A stretch of DNA of 44,233 nucleotides. It comes from a virus. The DNA is taken from positions 1 through 44,233 of the IMG/VR virus record IMGVR_UViG_3300044695_003148; one strand, written 5' to 3'. Of this stretch, positions 31,053-39,066 are shown in pieces. How positions within the stretch are numbered: position 1 is the stretch's first letter; every line of letters begins with the position of its first letter. The position numbers and the translations under genes were made by a program. Under the pieces are notes generated by a model that saw only the letters and a list, made by a program, of their open reading frames with translations, searched no databases and had not been told where the DNA came from.

Positions 31053-31707
31053 GTTTTAGTTCTTTTATTAGTTTACCAAATTCTGAAAGTGAAGTAATCT
31101 CATATTCAGAATTGATGTGTTTATTATACTCGGTGGTAAATTTAATGACCACCTTTCCTTCGTGTTTTTCTAATAGTAAGGTAGGATCCGCAGTAAGTAA
31201 AACATCTACTTGATCCCACATAGATTTTTTTGTAATTTCACTAAAGAAAAATACCTTTTCCAATAAACACCCAAATTTAGATAGGAAGAATAATGAGGAT
31301 GGTTTTGATTTACCAATCTCACTTGACACAATCATTAATTCATTCTCATCTCTTAACTCAAGATACAAATCGTTTAACATGTTAAATGTTGTCATCTCCG
31401 TTGATGGGGCGTGTCCGAATAATTCCATCGTATATTCCTCATACATAAATGAAAATAATTCCTCACTATTACGAAACGCAAAATGTTTGGTCAAGTCTAA
31501 AGAGTCAACGTCGGTTAGTTTTTTATATTCAAAAGGAATTACGTCGGACACCTCCAATTCAGTGTTTCCAGATATGTCCACATTATATGTTTTACCTAAA
31601 TACCCATCCGGATCACTTTCAATTAAGTGTTTTTCGTAAAGTTGTTCAAATTTGGTAATAGTATCCCTTAATACCCCATTAATATCAATCCCTATTCTCT
31701 TTGTCAT
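31042..31707 (-). CDS. HAD-superfamily hydrolase-like protein
   Basis: This 221-residue protein opens with IGIDINGVLRDT (5-16), matching HAD motif I except that the second Asp of D-x-D is Asn10. Motif II-like MIVSSEIGKSKPS and a motif IV-like VDVLLTADPTLLL follow in the right order. Loss of the second Asp could mean altered catalysis. Phage HAD proteins often act on nucleotides or sugar phosphates, which would fit the surrounding sugar operon. The end overlaps the PhoH gene by 23 bases. Confidence 0.75.
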   Translation of the reverse strand: MTKRIGIDINGVLRDTITKFEQLYEKHLIESDPDGYLGKTYNVDISGNTELEVSDVIPFEYKKLTDVDSLDLTKHFAFRNSEELFSFMYEEYTMELFGHAPSTEMTTFNMLNDLYLELRDENELMIVSSEIGKSKPSSLFFLSKFGCLLEKVFFFSEITKKSMWDQVDVLLTADPTLLLEKHEGKVVIKFTTEYNKHINSEYEITSLSEFGKLIKELKHVV

Positions 31708-32431
31708 ATTCTGATAATATTTTAGTAATTAATGGGTTTCTAACGTTCTTAGCGTCCCTAAAATCATAAACACCAATGTCCGGAACATTACTGAATTTTT
31801 GTATTGCGTCGTATAGTCCTGATTGTTTTTTATCTTTATACCTATCCGTCTGCTCAAGATCACCAGATATAAAGAATTTACTATTATACCCTATCCTTGT
31901 CAATAGTAGTTTCATTTGATTGGGGGTTGAATTTTGAGCCTCCTCAAAAATTAGGATTGAGTTGTCTATATTCATACCTCTCATATAGGCTAAAGCAAAC
32001 ACCTCAATAATTTCGGCCTTCTTTAATTCTTCCCTTGATTCTTTACCAATAATTTTATTTAATAAATAATAGGAGGGGAATATATATGGATCCAATTTTT
32101 CTTCAAGACCTCCGGGAAGGCTACCTAATTTCTCTTCTGCCTCAACCGCCGGTCTAACAATTATTATTTTCTCATATGAGTTGTTTGTATCCACTAAAAG
32201 ATCGACTGCCGCCTTCATTGCGATAAAACTCTTACCAACACCTGCAGGTCCCGAAGCAACCGTAATTTGATTATTCTTTAAAATGTTATAATAATCTTCT
32301 TGGTGTTCAGATAAAAATTTATTTTTTTGTTTCCGTTTAATTATTGAGTTAATTAAATCCTTTTTTGAAAAAGGTTTAGAATCTTTAGTCTCCAATTTAA
32401 TTATTGGATCTGGTTTTTTTCTTATTGCCAT
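31685..32431 (-). CDS. phoH: PhoH-like ATPase
   Basis: This 248-residue RecA-like ATPase has Walker A GPAGVGKS (61-68), VRPAVEAEEKLGSLPGGLEE (92-111) typical of PhoH, and Walker B ILIFEEAQN (159-167). ISGDLEQTD lies in the sensor region. PhoH proteins are common in phages of many hosts, but their substrate (often RNA) is not settled. It overlaps the HAD gene and is followed by the cytidylyltransferase gene after 3 bases. Confidence 0.92.
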   Translation of the reverse strand: MAIRKKPDPIIKLETKDSKPFSKKDLINSIIKRKQKNKFLSEHQEDYYNILKNNQITVASGPAGVGKSFIAMKAAVDLLVDTNNSYEKIIIVRPAVEAEEKLGSLPGGLEEKLDPYIFPSYYLLNKIIGKESREELKKAEIIEVFALAYMRGMNIDNSILIFEEAQNSTPNQMKLLLTRIGYNSKFFISGDLEQTDRYKDKKQSGLYDAIQKFSNVPDIGVYDFRDAKNVRNPLITKILSEYDKENRD

Positions 32432-32434
32432 ATT

Positions 32435-32878
32435 TTAATTAATAAATCTTTTTTTACTCTCACCATCATAGATTTTTTTTCTAAGGTTTGTTGTTGAGTA
32501 ATTATGGTCACGTTTATTGTATATAATTCTAATCCCCCTCTTTTGACAAATACTTTTTCCCGTGTAGTCAATGTCTTTATAATCCTCACCAATTATTCGG
32601 ACATCTAAATCCAATGAACTAAAAAGTTCTTCTAACTCATCTTCAGTATTGTAGGGGATTATCTTATCAACATATTTAACCGCATCCAATTGCAAGTATC
32701 TTTCTACAAGGGATTGGATTGGTTTATTTTTATCTTTTCTATCTATTGTAGGATCGTTCTGTAATGCACATATTAAATAATCACAATGTTTTTTACATTC
32801 TTCTAACATAATGATATGTCCTGTATGTAGGAGATCAAAAGTACTACATGTTATTCCTACCGTTTTATTTTTTTCCAT
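32435..32878 (-). CDS. Cytidylyltransferase-fold enzyme (TagD-like)
   Basis: This 147-residue protein has GITCSTFDLLHTGHIIMLEE (8-27), containing the HTGH of the HxGH nucleotidyltransferase fold at 18-21. It also has RIIGEDYKDIDYTGK (94-108) and a late STTNLRKKI (128-136), the usual I-S-T-S/T-x-L-R motif. Members include glycerol-3-phosphate and heptose-phosphate transferases; the sugar or alcohol is not identifiable here. Its setting next to sugar genes supports a role in making an activated building block for glycans. Confidence 0.85.
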   Translation of the reverse strand: MEKNKTVGITCSTFDLLHTGHIIMLEECKKHCDYLICALQNDPTIDRKDKNKPIQSLVERYLQLDAVKYVDKIIPYNTEDELEELFSSLDLDVRIIGEDYKDIDYTGKSICQKRGIRIIYNKRDHNYSTTNLRKKIYDGESKKRFIN

Positions 32879-33845
32879 AATATTCTAACCAATAATTTAT
32901 CATTTCATCTAACATTGTTTCAAATGTATATTTTGGTTTCCATTTTAACTCATTTCTAAGTTTAGATGAATCACCTTTTAAATCATAAAGTTCCTCAGGT
33001 CTAAAATGTTTTTCATTGACTTCAATATAATTAGTAAAATCTAAACCTATTTTTGAAAATGTGTAGTCACATAAATCTTTTACTGAGTGAGATATACCGG
33101 TAGAGCACACATAATCATCTGGTTTGTCAGTTTGTAACATCATCCACATTGCTTCAACATAATCTTTAGCGTGACCCCAATCTCTTGTAGCGTCTAAATT
33201 GCCTAAATATAACTTATCTTGTAACCCTAATTTAATTCTAACCGCAGCTTTTACGACTTTATTGGTTACGAAATTTGTCCCTCTTCTTGGTGATTCGTGG
33301 TTGAATAATATTCCATTCCATATTTTCATACCATAAGAGTTTCTATAATTTCTACAAATGTTGTATGAAAATACTTTAGCACAACCATATGGTGAGACCG
33401 GATTTAATTGTGTTGTTTCTCTTTGGAACCCGTCATCATCAATAGTATTACCAAACATTTCTGATGATGAAGCTTGATAAATTTTTATTTTTGTGTCAAC
33501 TAATTTACATGCTTCTAAAACGTTTAATGTTCCTAAACCAGTTACATTTGCCGTATATATTGGTTGGTCAAAAGATATTCTAACGTGAGATTGTGCTGCC
33601 AAATTATAAACCTCTTGAGGTTTAATTTCACTAATTACTCTAATTATTGATGATAAGTCGGTTAGATCTGCGTAATGTAAATTTAATTTATCGAAAACAC
33701 TATCTAATCTTGATGTTTGATTTTCAGATACCGAATTTCTTTTTAAAGTTCCATGAACTTCATACCCTTTTTCTAATAATAACTCAGCAAGATATGATCC
33801 GTCTTGACCATTTATCCCTGTAATGAGTGCCACTTTTTTATCCAT
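32865..33845 (-). CDS. gmd: GDP-mannose 4,6-dehydratase
   Basis: This 326-residue short-chain dehydrogenase/reductase catalyses GDP-mannose to GDP-4-keto-6-deoxymannose. It has the NAD(P)-binding TGINGQDGSYLAE (9-21), the KRNS loop (35-38), SSSEMFG (126-132) and the Tyr153-x3-Lys157 pair (YGCAK). The NHESPRRGTNFVT region and RDWGHAKDYVEAMW are hallmarks of Gmd. The substrate GDP-mannose would have to come from the host, since no manC or manB is in the window. The product feeds either fucose synthesis or, with the next gene, colitose synthesis. It overlaps neighbours at both ends. Confidence 0.95.
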   Translation of the reverse strand: MDKKVALITGINGQDGSYLAELLLEKGYEVHGTLKRNSVSENQTSRLDSVFDKLNLHYADLTDLSSIIRVISEIKPQEVYNLAAQSHVRISFDQPIYTANVTGLGTLNVLEACKLVDTKIKIYQASSSEMFGNTIDDDGFQRETTQLNPVSPYGCAKVFSYNICRNYRNSYGMKIWNGILFNHESPRRGTNFVTNKVVKAAVRIKLGLQDKLYLGNLDATRDWGHAKDYVEAMWMMLQTDKPDDYVCSTGISHSVKDLCDYTFSKIGLDFTNYIEVNEKHFRPEELYDLKGDSSKLRNELKWKPKYTFETMLDEMINYWLEYYGKK

Positions 33846-34986
33846 TTACGATATTTGTAATTATTTTAATTTGATCTTCAGTTAAATCTTGGTGGTTTGG
33901 TATATAAAACCCAAATTCATTAATTTTTTCACAATTTGGTAAACTAACTTTACCAAATCTTTCATACCACATTGGTTTTTTTGACATATCACCAGCAATC
34001 AAAGGTCTAACTTCAATTCCTTCTGACGTTAATCTATCAACTATTTCTTTTTTATTTTTGGACACAATAGGTAGTGCAAAATTTGAAACAAAATCACCCT
34101 CTCTCTCAAATAAATTTAATTCGTTAATCTTAATTAAATTATTATATTGTTTAAAATTAATGTTCCTTAATTTTGAATAGTTGTCTAATTTGTCCAATGA
34201 TCTAATACCAATAAATGCCTGTAAATCAGTTGATCTTAAATTAAGTCCTGGTACGTAAAAATTATATAAAGAATCAAAATCACTAACTGAGTATTTTTCC
34301 CTTAATTCTTTTTGTTTCCATTCAGGTAGATCCCTATCCCAACCGTGACTCCTCATCATTAGTAATAGGTGGTAAAAATCCTCATCATTTGTGTTAATAA
34401 ATCCACCCTCAATTGTACTTAAGTGATGACCAAAATACATTGAGAAAAATGATGCGAACCCAAATGAACCTAAATATTTTCCTTGGAATTTAGATCCCAT
34501 ACTTTCACAAACGTCCTCAAATAATATAACTTCGTATTTTTCACAAAGTGATAAAACTTTATCCATCTCAGGAACTAAACCTAATGGGGAAACAAGTATC
34601 ATAGATGAAGGATTATGGATTTTAAATAAATCTTCAAGGTAATTTAAGTCACACGATAAATCGGTTAAGTTACAATCACACATTATTGGTTCCATACCTA
34701 ATAAAATTGGTGAACTAACGTCAGTTGCCCAACTCAAACTTGGGATAATAATCTTTTTATTTTTTATCTTTTTACTCTCGAGTAATGCCGCCAATGCCAA
34801 TAGAATTGCTGACGATCCTGAGTTAACATAAACAGAATATTTTGTCCCTATTTTTTTTGCCCATTTAGATTCTAATTCCCAAGTCAAATCACCCTTAGTT
34901 AATCTTGGTATTTCTGATTGACTTAACCACTCAATCAAAGAATTAATATCATCTTTGTTTATGGTGTCACTTACTAATTTTATCAT
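33838..34986 (-). CDS. PLP-dependent sugar dehydratase (ColD-like, DegT/AHBA fold)
   Basis: This 382-residue member of the DegT/DnrJ/EryC1/StrS fold has VYVNSGSSAILLALAAL (52-68) and FEDVCESMGS (156-165), with the PLP-binding Asp. In place of the usual S-F-x-x-x-K-x-x-x-x-G-E-G-G, it has SFFSMYFGHHLSTIEGG (179-195), with a His pair at 187-188 where the Schiff-base Lys should be. His for Lys is the hallmark of ColD (GDP-4-keto-6-deoxymannose 3-dehydratase) and of RfbH. The gene lies next to gmd, whose product is the ColD substrate. I therefore predict a dehydratase, not an aminotransferase. Perosamine synthase is the main alternative but retains Lys. Confidence 0.85.
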   Translation of the reverse strand: MIKLVSDTINKDDINSLIEWLSQSEIPRLTKGDLTWELESKWAKKIGTKYSVYVNSGSSAILLALAALLESKKIKNKKIIIPSLSWATDVSSPILLGMEPIMCDCNLTDLSCDLNYLEDLFKIHNPSSMILVSPLGLVPEMDKVLSLCEKYEVILFEDVCESMGSKFQGKYLGSFGFASFFSMYFGHHLSTIEGGFINTNDEDFYHLLLMMRSHGWDRDLPEWKQKELREKYSVSDFDSLYNFYVPGLNLRSTDLQAFIGIRSLDKLDNYSKLRNINFKQYNNLIKINELNLFEREGDFVSNFALPIVSKNKKEIVDRLTSEGIEVRPLIAGDMSKKPMWYERFGKVSLPNCEKINEFGFYIPNHQDLTEDQIKIITNIVNG

Positions 34987-35057
34987 GATCTTTTTTTTAT
35001 TAATCGTAATTGATGATTGATTTAAGTAAATTAAAGATAAATCTATTTTTTATTGTC

Positions 35058-35831
35058 TTAAACGTCTTCCCATGTGTGTAATGATATTGACACTGAATCA
35101 TTATTTTTATAGTCATCTAAAATTTTAATAATTTCTTGTTCGGTATAATTTAAAGGATATGTCTTACCCATTAATGTTGTTTGTACGTTTTTTTCTATAT
35201 GATACCCTAAATCATGTTTGAGGCACCAATTTGCATAACAATCTTGTTCAGTAGGGTAACTACTTAAATTAATGTTTTCACATGCAACTTTAAAAAAATG
35301 ATTAAAATTATCGTAATTTCCTAACATTTTTTTGGTTAGTCTTTTATCGTACATCATAAAATCAATTATAAATGAGTCATCACCAACTCTTTCTAAATCA
35401 AACATTTTTTTACTAAAATTAAAATAAGGTTGATGATAATGAGAATGTTGGGGTGACATAAAAAATATTGGTTTATTATCAGTTGTAAACAAATTAATAG
35501 GTTTTACAAAAAAGTTATCCGACTGTATGTCTAAATAATAGTTTTGTTCGGTTACATCTTGAAATAAGGCGATAAACGTTGCGAAACACCAATTTTTTCT
35601 ATACGGGATATTATTTCTGTCACACCCTGGAAATACATCATCATCTTTAACTACCACAATTTTGTCTTCATAATCAGTGCCCTCAGGTTTATACCCGTCA
35701 GGATTTATTAAGAAGATTTTACTTGGTTGCGGATTTAAAAATTTTATCGAATTTATTACTAATTTTAATTTTACGTAATCTTTCGTTCCTGATTTTATGG
35801 TAACATCATACTTATTTGATTCTTTCATCAA
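35058..35831 (-). CDS. GT-A-like glycosyltransferase, uncertain family
   Basis: This 257-residue protein has a GT-A look: DVTIKSGTKDYVKLKLVINS (9-28), then YYLDIQSDNFFVKPINLF (98-115) with DIQSD as a D-x-D-like motif. Later FSKKMFDLERVGDDSFIIDF and LHTWEDV at the end follow. It resembles DUF6492-type sugar transferases, but that is by eye. The gene lies 71 bases downstream of the ColD-like gene in the order of transcription reversed, meaning it is transcribed just before it; the 71-base gap is the largest in the operon. Confidence 0.65.
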   Translation of the reverse strand: MMKESNKYDVTIKSGTKDYVKLKLVINSIKFLNPQPSKIFLINPDGYKPEGTDYEDKIVVVKDDDVFPGCDRNNIPYRKNWCFATFIALFQDVTEQNYYLDIQSDNFFVKPINLFTTDNKPIFFMSPQHSHYHQPYFNFSKKMFDLERVGDDSFIIDFMMYDKRLTKKMLGNYDNFNHFFKVACENINLSSYPTEQDCYANWCLKHDLGYHIEKNVQTTLMGKTYPLNYTEQEIIKILDDYKNNDSVSISLHTWEDV

Positions 35832-36750
35832 TTAAACTTATTTGTTTTTTATATTCTAACAATCCTTCAAATGTTTCTGGGGAAATATAGTTGATAATAC
35901 TCATAGGGTTCTCCTTTAAATCTTTTAATAGATTTAAAGTGTGTACATTACCTAATATCTCGTCCTTAAAATCTTTTGTTTCATCATGAACATGTCTATC
36001 GTGTCTTACATCGACTTCAGTGTATACCATTTTAAATCCACAAGATTGGTTATAAAAAGATGCCCAAATATCTGTCATTCTTCCTGTTCTAGCCATCATA
36101 AAATATTCTTTGGATGCTTTTCTTGATAAAATAGTATTTTGTGAATTAAATGGTGAAAATGTGTTTGTTGAGATTGGGAAACCAATTTTTAAAAAGTCAC
36201 ATTTTGGTAAATGTTCCATCCTACAAATTGCATCAATATCTGGTTCATTATTCCAAAGACCTGATTGTACATCGGGTATAACCACTTTTTTATTCATTAC
36301 ATATTCATTTCTATTTTTTAATAATTGTAATGGATATCCTCTATGCCACAATTGAGGGTAATTTGTATGGTAAAGAGGGTCAAAACATAATCTATTAGTT
36401 TCATAATGAAAAACTTCAACTTCCTTACCTATTAAAATATTTTTACCCCAATTTTCTAAAGGGACATTATCATCATCAACAATAGCGATTAAATCGGCAC
36501 CTCTTTCATATGCTTCTAACACACCTAAAGTTTTTCTTTCGGCGCAATTCCACCCAATAAGGTTACTTAAAGTTGGCCATTTGGTACTTTGATATTCAAT
36601 TGTTAAATAATCACAATTTATCTCATCATATAATTCTTTTGGTGTTTTAAGATCTCCAACAACAATAAAATCCCACCCTTCCATGTTTGAATACTTAATT
36701 GTTGCCTCAGTTGGTGCGCTTATAGTCGTTGTTACAATTATTTTTTTCAT
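35812..36750 (-). CDS. STELLO/RGP-like glycosyltransferase
   Basis: This 312-residue protein starts with KKIIVTTTISAPTEATIKYS and has IVVGDLKTP (29-37), NLIGWNCAERKTLGVLEAYE (63-82) and AIVDDDNVPLENW (89-101). The DDDN motif, with GDLKTP, resembles the STELLO (DUF288) and reversibly glycosylated polypeptide group, typical of plants and some microbes. Its biochemical role here is unknown; binding a nucleotide sugar seems likely. It overlaps the upstream Fcl/ColC-like gene by 4 bases (ATGA). Confidence 0.7.
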   Translation of the reverse strand: MKKIIVTTTISAPTEATIKYSNMEGWDFIVVGDLKTPKELYDEINCDYLTIEYQSTKWPTLSNLIGWNCAERKTLGVLEAYERGADLIAIVDDDNVPLENWGKNILIGKEVEVFHYETNRLCFDPLYHTNYPQLWHRGYPLQLLKNRNEYVMNKKVVIPDVQSGLWNNEPDIDAICRMEHLPKCDFLKIGFPISTNTFSPFNSQNTILSRKASKEYFMMARTGRMTDIWASFYNQSCGFKMVYTEVDVRHDRHVHDETKDFKDEILGNVHTLNLLKDLKENPMSIINYISPETFEGLLEYKKQISLIDERIK

Positions 36751-37661
36751 AGTTCGTTTTTATAAGTATTATAATGACATTTAATTCCTTCTTTTAAAGT
36801 TGTAAATTTATAATCAGGTATTAGTTTTCTAAACTTAGTAATATCCAAATCTTTCCTATATTGACCATTTGGTTTTGATTTATCGTATCTTATCTCAAGT
36901 TTTGAGTTTGTTGCTTCTAAAGCAATTTCAGCAATTTGGTTAATTGTAATATTTTCCTCAGTTGCTAAATTAAATGATTCGGTTATATCTCTGTCAATAA
37001 TTATTTTTATTATATTTGCAATATCATTTGCGTGTATAAATTGTCTTAGGGATTCTCCATTACCATATAAAGTTATATGATCTTCATTATTTTTATTTGC
37101 TTCAAAAATTTTTTTAATAAGTGCTGTCACAAAATGACTTCTATTTTCGTCGTCTTTGTCTGATTCACCATATAAATTACAAGGCGATATGTAACTATAA
37201 TTGGTTTCATATTGTTCATTACAGGTGTCAATTTGAACCGCAAGAGATCTTTTTGCCATACCATATGAAAAGTTAGTTTTAGTTGGTGGTCCATTATGTA
37301 AAACATCCTCTTTCATAGGGTATTCATCCACTGTGTCAGGAAATATACAACTACTTAATACACCTAAAAATCTTTTTACACGATTAAGTCTTGCGTACTT
37401 AACCATTAATGTATTCATTAAAATATTGTCCTCAAAGTACTCTAAAGGGTGGTTAATATTATCAATTATTCCGCCTACCCTTGCGGCGAGATGTACCACA
37501 TAGTCAGGTTCTAATTCTTTATATAATCGTATTACTTCCGATTCTAAAATTAAGTTATAATCTTTTGATGAAAGAAAAGTCGCATTTGGCATAATTTTTT
37601 TTAAGTGATTACCGACCAAACCAGAACCACCTGTTACTACTATTTTCATATTTTTATCCAA
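36747..37661 (-). CDS. GDP-sugar epimerase-reductase (Fcl/WcaG or ColC-like)
   Basis: This 304-residue short-chain dehydrogenase/reductase shows VVTGGSGLVGNHL (8-20) for NADPH binding. It has SSCIFP with Ser104 and Cys105 (103-108), the Tyr133-x3-Lys137 pair in YGMAK, and His176 in RSHFVTALI. These match the Ser107, Cys109, Tyr136, Lys140 and His179 of E. coli GDP-fucose synthase. The enzyme would epimerise C3 and C5 and reduce C4. If the substrate is GDP-4-keto-6-deoxymannose the product is GDP-fucose. If it is the ColD product, the enzyme is ColC and makes GDP-colitose. Context with the ColD-like gene favours colitose. It overlaps the GT11 gene by 16 bases. Confidence 0.88.
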   Translation of the reverse strand: MDKNMKIVVTGGSGLVGNHLKKIMPNATFLSSKDYNLILESEVIRLYKELEPDYVVHLAARVGGIIDNINHPLEYFEDNILMNTLMVKYARLNRVKRFLGVLSSCIFPDTVDEYPMKEDVLHNGPPTKTNFSYGMAKRSLAVQIDTCNEQYETNYSYISPCNLYGESDKDDENRSHFVTALIKKIFEANKNNEDHITLYGNGESLRQFIHANDIANIIKIIIDRDITESFNLATEENITINQIAEIALEATNSKLEIRYDKSKPNGQYRKDLDITKFRKLIPDYKFTTLKEGIKCHYNTYKNEL

Positions 37662-38416
37662 TTATCACAATAAATATCATTAGTGGGAACGTCCAATAAT
37701 TTCCCAAACCAAATAGATGGTGATATTATTTTTTTATTTATGTTATTATTTAACCAAGCTCCCCACCAACTAAATGTTGAGTTTGATATTATATTATGAT
37801 CACATAACGACATCATATATAAGTCATTAATATTACCTTCATTTTCAATATAATTGATGTTATTAAAATTTAAATTGTTTTTACACCAATTTATATCATC
37901 AGAAAAAATTGCAACATTTATATTGTTATTGTTTATTATGTCATAACCATCTTTATAATAATTAATTGTTTGTGTCGGGTGGTGATCTGGTAGGTTTAAA
38001 TAATCACCTCTTCTAACATGAATACATAATGTCGGTTCATTTAAAAATATATATTTTTTAAAAAAATATTCTTTTAAATTTTCAGGTATACTTAATTCTT
38101 CTCTAATTATTTTTTTGTTTTCCTTAAAATATTTTTCAGACTGCCAATAACCATCTAAATATGAGTTATCGTTAATTTCTTTGTATGTAAAATTGTCAAT
38201 AACTCTGTTTAGTTGTGTATTATTTGTTGAGGAGTTAATTATTATATTTTTGAATTTATCTAATTCCATTCCTCGACTATTCACATCAAAACTACTTTTA
38301 CCAATATGTGTTAAATCAAAATAATATTCGGTATTGTATTTAATTGAAAGATTTCTAGTGACTGCCCATTGAAATAATTGATTACCCAACCCTCCTTGTA
38401 GTTTTGTTGTTATCAT
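37646..38416 (-). CDS. GT11 alpha-1,2-fucosyl(colitosyl)transferase
   Basis: This 256-residue glycosyltransferase of family GT11 carries LQGGLGNQLFQWA (6-18), HVRRGDYL (133-140) and SNSTFSWWGAWL (211-222). The motif set H-x-R-R-x-D-Y is the alpha-1,2-fucosyltransferase donor-binding signature. GT11 members move L-fucose, or in some O-antigen systems L-colitose, to O2 of galactose. Here it lies next to enzymes for GDP-fucose or GDP-colitose, so the transferred sugar is likely one of these. The acceptor would be a beta-galactoside. It overlaps both neighbours. Confidence 0.93.
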   Translation of the reverse strand: MITTKLQGGLGNQLFQWAVTRNLSIKYNTEYYFDLTHIGKSSFDVNSRGMELDKFKNIIINSSTNNTQLNRVIDNFTYKEINDNSYLDGYWQSEKYFKENKKIIREELSIPENLKEYFFKKYIFLNEPTLCIHVRRGDYLNLPDHHPTQTINYYKDGYDIINNNNINVAIFSDDINWCKNNLNFNNINYIENEGNINDLYMMSLCDHNIISNSTFSWWGAWLNNNINKKIISPSIWFGKLLDVPTNDIYCDNWIKI

Positions 38417-39063
38417 AATATTTTAGTTAAATCGTATTGTTTAGTGTTAAAATTACTATTACTATGTACTCTATGTAACAATAAATTTTCTGGTATATTA
38501 AAAAATGTTTTATTATTTCTCATTAACCTTAACCAAAAATCATAATCCTCAATCCCGTCCAAATCCTCTCTCCACCCATCAATTTCTAAAGAGTCTGATT
38601 TTTTAAAAATCGCACTAGTATTAGCAATTTGATTTACACCCAAAAATGAATTTTTCTTAATATCTTCATCTTGTGTTGATAATAAAGGGGATCCTATGAT
38701 AATATCGTTACTATCTATATAGTTAATAAAAGTTCCTATAACATCATAATTATTAATATAATTTAATTGTTTTTCTAATTTAGTGGTAACCCAAATATCA
38801 TCATCATCTTGTATGGCAATCCAACCATATTTTGATTCTATTAATAGTTTGTTTAATGTTTTTGATTTACCCTTTTCATCACCGTAATCAAATATTCTAA
38901 TTCTACCATCGTTAAATTTATTTACAATTTCTTTTGAGTTGTCTGTTGTACCATTAAACCCAATTAATAATTCAAAATCTTTAAAAGTCTGATTTAATAT
39001 GGACTCAATTGATTTTTTAATAAATTTTTCACCGTTATATGTTGCTAGTAATATTGTTACCAT
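38413..39063 (-). CDS. GT2-type glycosyltransferase
   Basis: This 216-residue GT-A enzyme is typical of GT2: MVTILLATYNGEKFIKKSIE (1-20), SILNQTFKDFELLIGFNGTT (21-40) and IAIQDDDDIW (82-91) with its D-x-D-like QDDDD. Then come QIANTSAIFKK and GIEDYDFWLRLMR, where E-D-x-x-x-W-x-R is the acceptor-side catalytic motif. Donor and acceptor unknown. It lies between the GT11 and GT6 genes and overlaps the former by 4 bases. Confidence 0.88.
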   Translation of the reverse strand: MVTILLATYNGEKFIKKSIESILNQTFKDFELLIGFNGTTDNSKEIVNKFNDGRIRIFDYGDEKGKSKTLNKLLIESKYGWIAIQDDDDIWVTTKLEKQLNYINNYDVIGTFINYIDSNDIIIGSPLLSTQDEDIKKNSFLGVNQIANTSAIFKKSDSLEIDGWREDLDGIEDYDFWLRLMRNNKTFFNIPENLLLHRVHSNSNFNTKQYDLTKIL

Positions 39064-39066
39064 AAC

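Noticed and set aside
33838-34986. Perosamine synthetase or other sugar aminotransferase
   Set aside because: The catalytic Lys is replaced by a His pair, as in ColD, so a dehydratase is more likely.
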